Below, in pieces: positions 34,358 through 37,580 of a stretch of DNA of 37,580 bases. The notes under the pieces were generated by a model that was not told the DNA's origin, searched no databases, and saw only the letters and a program-made list of their open reading frames with translations. The position numbers were made by a program, and so were the translations under genes. The DNA lies in contig CAMEGQ010000019.1 of assembly GCA_945916235.1 (NCBI GenBank), forward strand, positions 1 through 37,580. The letters are read 5' to 3'. Each line of letters opens with the position of its first letter. Positions within the stretch are counted from its first letter, which is position 1. Source of the stretch: an uncultured Porphyromonadaceae bacterium (GTDB lineage: Bacteria > Bacteroidota > Bacteroidia > Bacteroidales > Muribaculaceae).

Positions 34358-34888
34358 ATGATGGAGAATCTTCACGAACTTCTGATAAACCGCCGAAGCA
34401 TCCGCCGCTATACCAATGCGCCGGTTGATGCCGACGATGTACGCCTGATACTGGAGGCCGGACTGATGGCCCCGACTTCGAAAAATGCCCGCAGCTGGCA
34501 ATTTGTCGTAGTGGAGGAACCGGAAATGCTGGCGCTTCTGGGTCAGTGCAAGCCTAATTATGCCACCTCAGTGGCCAATGCTCCTTTAGCTATCGTGGTC
34601 ACGGCCGACATGACCAAGTCGGAGGCCTGGATAGAAGACGCCTCGGTGGCTGCTTCGTTTATGATGCTTCAGGCCGCCGACCTCGGACTCGGCAGCTGCT
34701 GGGTAGAGGTGCGCGACCGCTACCGCGAAGACGGAGAGCCCTCGGAGGAATATGTTCGTAATCTGCTCGGTATTCCCGAAGAGATGGCTGTGGTATGTAT
34801 CCTTTCGGTAGGCTACAAGGACGAAACCCGCCGCCCGATCGATACCACCAAGCTGCTTTGGGAGAAGGTTCACGCCGGAAAATGGTAA
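34358..34888 (+). CDS. Nitroreductase family protein, 176 aa
   Basis: A small FMN-dependent oxidoreductase. Motifs: ELLINRRSIRRYTNAPVD at the N-terminus (FMN phosphate contacts), LMAPTSKNARSWQFVVVE, ANAPLAIVVTAD, WIEDASVAASFMMLQAADLGLGSCW, and VCILSVGYKDE near the C-terminus. It is the compact form seen in Bacteroidota, roughly 170-180 aa. The substrate is unknown. It probably starts an operon with DUF2520, kdsC and maf. Met1 and Met2 are adjacent and either may be used. It is only distantly similar to the nitroreductase half of the fusion gene upstream. Its stop codon falls within a 19-bp duplication. Confidence 0.92.
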   Translation: MMENLHELLINRRSIRRYTNAPVDADDVRLILEAGLMAPTSKNARSWQFVVVEEPEMLALLGQCKPNYATSVANAPLAIVVTADMTKSEAWIEDASVAASFMMLQAADLGLGSCWVEVRDRYREDGEPSEEYVRNLLGIPEEMAVVCILSVGYKDETRRPIDTTKLLWEKVHAGKW

Positions 34889-34913
34889 TGCAGTCGGAAA
34901 ATGGTAATGCAGT
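34876..34913 (+). repeat. 19-bp tandem duplication at a gene junction
   Basis: CGGAAAATGGTAATGCAGT occurs twice in perfect tandem (34876-34894 and 34895-34913). The first copy holds the nitroreductase stop overlapping an ATG (TAATG), the second holds the in-frame ATGs of the DUF2520 gene. Confidence 0.97.
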
Positions 34914-35725
34914 CGGAATCGGCAACAGAAATCCAAGACGAAAAGCGCCCCAAAATTGTAGTGTTCGGAGCGGGCAATGTGGCCTCACATCTTGCTCCGG
35001 CTCTGGCTCGTGTAGCCCGTGTGGTTCAGATAGTCAGCCGGCATAAGGAGTCTGCCGCTGCGCTTGCGGCGGCGATTGGCGCTGATTGTAAGGGCATTAC
35101 GTCGGTTGACGACATCGATCCCACCGCAGATTTCTACATCATTGCGGTAAATGACGATGCTGTGGCCCGTGTGGTCGAGTCTACCCCGGCCTTTGAGGGC
35201 ATCTGGGCTCACACTTCTGGCAGTGTCCCTGCCGACGTGTTCCGAGGACAAAAAGCCCGCTACGGGGTGTTCTACCCGCTGCAGACCTTCACGCGCTCGG
35301 TAGAGGTGGATGTCAGCCGTGTGCCGTTTTTTATTGAAGGTTCTGACCCTGCGACGGAAAAGAGTCTGGTGAATCTTGCCTCGAAGATTTCGTCAAGAGT
35401 GGAGATAGCCGACTCATCGCGGAGAAGCCTGCTACATGTGGCGGCAGTGTTCGCCTGCAATTTCGCCAACCTGATGTGGATGGAAGCTGACAAGATTCTG
35501 CGTCCTCACGGGTTGGAAGTAGGGGTGATGATGCCGCTATTGCAGGCCACACTTGAAAAATTGAACAGCGTATCGCCTCGCGATGCCATGACCGGGCCTG
35601 CCCGACGCGGCGACCTTCACGTAATCGCATCCCATCTTGACCGGCTTCCTGAAGATCAGGCGGAAATCTACCGTCTGCTCTCCCAGACTATCCTCAATGA
35701 ATTTCATTCCGACTTGAAAATTTAG
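34901..35725 (+). CDS. DUF2520 Rossmann-like protein
   Basis: A two-domain protein like F420/NADP oxidoreductases and ProC-type reductases. The N-terminal Rossmann fold has KIVVFGAGNVASHLAPAL (GxGNVA motif, residues about 19-30) and FYIIAVNDDAV. The DUF2520 C-terminal domain (from about 150) has RSLLHVAAVFACNFANLM and the conserved AMTGPARRGD. The exact reaction is unknown. Starts are ATG 34901 or, more likely by ancestry, ATG 34907 (MQSESATE). The ORF that starts at the other copy's ATG (34888) is out of frame and stops at about 35046. It is followed by kdsC after 37 bp. Confidence 0.9.
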   Translation: MVMQSESATEIQDEKRPKIVVFGAGNVASHLAPALARVARVVQIVSRHKESAAALAAAIGADCKGITSVDDIDPTADFYIIAVNDDAVARVVESTPAFEGIWAHTSGSVPADVFRGQKARYGVFYPLQTFTRSVEVDVSRVPFFIEGSDPATEKSLVNLASKISSRVEIADSSRRSLLHVAAVFACNFANLMWMEADKILRPHGLEVGVMMPLLQATLEKLNSVSPRDAMTGPARRGDLHVIASHLDRLPEDQAEIYRLLSQTILNEFHSDLKI

Positions 35726-35762
35726 ACCTTACCTCGTTAATTTTCAGCTATTTAACCTCACC

Positions 35763-36287
35763 ATGAGCAAAATTCCTTACGATCTTACCAAAATCCGCGG
35801 CATAGCTTTTGATGTCGATGGAGTGCTTTCTCCCAACTGTATTCCGCTTGGAACCGACGGGATACCGCGCCGTATGGCTAACATCAAAGATGGCTACGCG
35901 CTCCAACTTGCGGTGCGCAAGGGGCTGAAAATAGTGGTGATAAGCGGTGCTGTCTCTGACGGACTGATTGAACGGTTCGCAATACTCGGTATCAAAGATG
36001 TATACCTTGGCGCCGGAATGAAGAGTGAGGTATTCGCCGACTGGATGGAGCGCGAAGGGCTTCAGCCTGAGGAGGTTGCATTTGTGGGTGACGATGTGCC
36101 CGACCTCGACTGCCTGAAGGCGGCCGGACTGGCCGTGGTTCCCGCCGATGCATCGTTTGATGCTCTACAGGTGGCCAAATACGTTTCGCCTGCCTGTGGC
36201 GGCCAAGGCGTGGCCCGCGATCTGCTTGAGGAAATTCTTAGGGCTCAGGGGCTTTGGCCCGTGACCGATAAGGCCTGGGGATGGTAA
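35763..36287 (+). CDS. kdsC: HAD family phosphatase, KdsC-like
   Basis: Probably removes phosphate from 3-deoxy-D-manno-octulosonate 8-phosphate, supplying Kdo for lipopolysaccharide. The HAD motifs are in place: FDVDGVLSPN with nucleophile Asp17 and Asp19, VISGA (motif II Ser), the Lys in AGMKSEVF, and FVGDDVPDLD (motif III-IV). There is no cap domain, and the short chain (174 aa) and IKDGYALQLAVRKGLK segment fit the KdsC subfamily. It lies between DUF2520 and maf, a common Bacteroidales order. Confidence 0.88.
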   Translation: MSKIPYDLTKIRGIAFDVDGVLSPNCIPLGTDGIPRRMANIKDGYALQLAVRKGLKIVVISGAVSDGLIERFAILGIKDVYLGAGMKSEVFADWMEREGLQPEEVAFVGDDVPDLDCLKAAGLAVVPADASFDALQVAKYVSPACGGQGVARDLLEEILRAQGLWPVTDKAWGW

Positions 36288-36353
36288 GAGCCTGAATGGC
36301 AGATATTATTGGCCTTATAGCTTCCCGGGGTGCGGATAAATTATTGAATAGCA

Positions 36354-36953
36354 ATGGAAAATAAAGAATTTGAATTTCTAAAGGGAAAAACGCTGCTACT
36401 GGCCAGCGCGTCGCCGCGTCGCCGCGAACTGCTTGGTAATCTGGGAATTCCGGTAGAATTGGCTACCCTTCACGATGTGGACGAAAGTTATCCCGATACG
36501 CTCGCTCTTGAGGACGTGGCTCCATACGTATCAAAGAAGAAGGCTGCGGCATACAAAAGCGAATTTGCTGATGGCCAGGTGCTTGTGGCGGCTGATACGG
36601 TAGTAATCAGCGATGGAAAAGTGCTTGGCAAACCGCACAGTGAGGACGAGGCTCGCCGGATGCTCAGGCAACTCTCAGGATCGACCCATCGGGTAGTCAC
36701 CGGCGTGACCTTGGTGTCCGGAAGCAAGACGCTGACCTTTGCCGAACACACCGATGTGACATTCGACGAACTGACAGATGATGAGATAGACTATTACGTG
36801 GACCGATTCCGCCCGCTCGACAAGGCCGGTGCCTACGGAATCCAGGAATGGATAGGGTACATCGGTATTTCCGGCATTTCCGGCGACTACTACAATGTGG
36901 TAGGGCTTCCTCTGCGTTCACTCTACCGTCACCTCCGCGCGCTCCTGGCCTGA
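36354..36953 (+). CDS. maf: Maf family nucleotide pyrophosphatase
   Basis: Hydrolyses non-canonical or modified nucleoside triphosphates such as dTTP/UTP or methylated forms. Family motifs: LLLASASPRRRELLGNLG at the N-terminus, ADTVVISDGKVLGKP (with the catalytic Asp), and GSTHRVVTGVTLV, then DKAGAYGIQEW and NVVGLPL at the C-terminus. The motif GAYGIQEW places it nearer the YhdE-type dTTP/UTP pyrophosphatases. The length of 199 aa is normal. It is the last gene of the operon and ends before the strong terminator at 36977. Confidence 0.94.
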   Translation: MENKEFEFLKGKTLLLASASPRRRELLGNLGIPVELATLHDVDESYPDTLALEDVAPYVSKKKAAAYKSEFADGQVLVAADTVVISDGKVLGKPHSEDEARRMLRQLSGSTHRVVTGVTLVSGSKTLTFAEHTDVTFDELTDDEIDYYVDRFRPLDKAGAYGIQEWIGYIGISGISGDYYNVVGLPLRSLYRHLRALLA

Positions 36954-36976
36954 GTTTTCCCAAATGAGTATATACG

Positions 36977-37025
36977 ACCGACGGTGGACTGCCCGGAAGG
37001 GGGGCGGTCCACCGTCGGTGGTTTT
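36977..37025. terminator. Strong bidirectional terminator between maf and efp
   Basis: A perfect 13-bp stem (ACCGACGGTGGAC with GTCCACCGTCGGT), extended by inner GCC/GGC pairing, is followed by GGTTTT on the plus strand. It separates the convergent maf and efp genes. Confidence 0.9.
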
Positions 37026-37052
37026 CGTTGTGACGAATCTCAGAGCGGAGCG

Positions 37053-37580
37053 TTAAGCTTTCACACGTTCGAGATAGTTGCCTGTGCGGGTGTCAACGCG
37101 CACCTTGTCGCCAATGTTGCAGAAGAGCGGCACGCGGATTTCGGCGCCGGTCTCGACAGTGGCGGGTTTGAGAGTGTTGGTGGCGGTATCGCCCTTGATG
37201 CCGGGTTCGGTGTAGGTGATTTCCAGAACTACGTTAGCGGGGAGCTCGCAGGTGAGTATGGTGTCGGAAGCGGCGTGAACCATAGCTTCTACGATATCGC
37301 CTTCTTTGAGGAATTCCACGCCCTCGATGCTTTCGCCGGGGAGAGCCATCTGCTCGAAAGTCTCGGTGTGCATGAAGTTGTAGCCCATATCGTCCTTGTA
37401 AAGATACTGATAGGGACGGCGTTCGATGCGGACTTCATTCACTTTCACGCCAGAGTTCCAGGTCTTGTCAAGGATGCGACCGGTTTTTACATTGCGGAGT
37501 TTGGTGCGCACGAAAGCCGGACCTTTGCCGGGTTTAACGTGAAGGAATTCAACGATGAAGAAGTAGTTGCCGTCGATATC
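37053..37580 (-). CDS. efp: Translation elongation factor P (5' end cut by the window)
   Basis: EF-P helps ribosomes through polyproline stretches. The reading frame continues to the window edge: the bases before 37511 encode a sequence ending [11 protein letters not shown], so the first part (about a dozen residues) lies outside the window. The KOW-like N-terminal domain has the loop PGKGPAF whose Lys is the equivalent of modified Lys34 in E. coli, and TKLRNVKTG follows. The central OB domain contains YMGYN-like [11 protein letters not shown], and the C-terminal OB domain has [18 protein letters not shown] and ends NYLERVKA. The family is certain; the partner that modifies the Lys is not in the window. 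Confidence 0.95.
   Translation of the reverse strand, partial: DIDGNYFFIVEFLHVKPGKGPAFVRTKLRNVKTGRILDKTWNSGVKVNEVRIERRPYQYLYKDDMGYNFMHTETFEQMALPGESIEGVEFLKEGDIVEAMVHAASDTILTCELPANVVLEITYTEPGIKGDTATNTLKPATVETGAEIRVPLFCNIGDKVRVDTRTGNYLERVKA

Overview
The window looks like a chromosomal segment from a Bacteroidales gut bacterium, most likely a Muribaculaceae-type (S24-7) lineage. The reasons are Bacteroidota-type promoters (-7 element TAnnTTTG, often with TTG about 26-28 nt upstream), A-rich leaders instead of strong Shine-Dalgarno sites, families typical of Bacteroidota (DUF5063, DUF6377, OstA-like, CCDC81-type HU plus SPOR, FISUMP) and GC-rich coding sequence. The genus is an inference; no rRNA is present. 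Most of the window is core genome, with one AT-rich foreign-looking block at about 17.5-20.2 kb.

Layout. 0.1-4.3 kb (+): a lipoprotein, then class I fumarase and cofactor-independent phosphoglycerate mutase. 4.4-9.1 kb (-): a housekeeping run read yicC, gmk, nadD, DUF5063, ligA. 9.4-10.1 kb (+): tsaB, divergent from yicC. 10.2-13.6 kb (-): tgt, an LptF/LptG permease, a small membrane protein and an OB-fold-like lipoprotein. 13.8-16.1 kb: tRNA-Arg(ACG), a FISUMP gene remnant, and an exported 5'-nucleotidase on the + strand. 16.2-20.1 kb (-): an ATP-grasp-like protein, then a compact AT-rich type II restriction-modification pair. 20.3-24.9 kb (-): tRNA-Glu(CTC), a Fic-family protein with a striking promoter palindrome, and a ptb-buk-FNT-transporter operon. 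24.9-25.5 kb: an AT-rich intergenic region with a promoter, repeats and a terminator that may encode a small RNA. 25.5-30.3 kb (-): an envelope biogenesis operon (SurA-like isomerase, OstA-like protein, M18 aminopeptidase). 30.5-37 kb (+): an unusual nitroreductase/DUF6377 fusion, a HU/SPOR membrane protein, then nitroreductase, DUF2520, kdsC and maf. The window ends inside efp (-), which is cut at its 5' end.

Most notable: (1) the 779-residue ORF at 30559-32898, which joins a flavin nitroreductase-like domain to a membrane-spanning TPR/HTH regulator; (2) the 9-bp inverted repeat surrounding the -33 element of the fic gene, with the -7 element ending only 4 nt before the ATG, and a similar near-leaderless arrangement at tgt; (3) the restriction-modification pair, whose nuclease has only a PD-(D/E)XK-like signature that I can recognise; (4) a candidate ncRNA of about 215 nt; (5) a 19-bp tandem duplication at the nitroreductase/DUF2520 junction that separates formerly overlapping stop and start codons. 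No CRISPR array, integrase, transposase or phage genes were seen.
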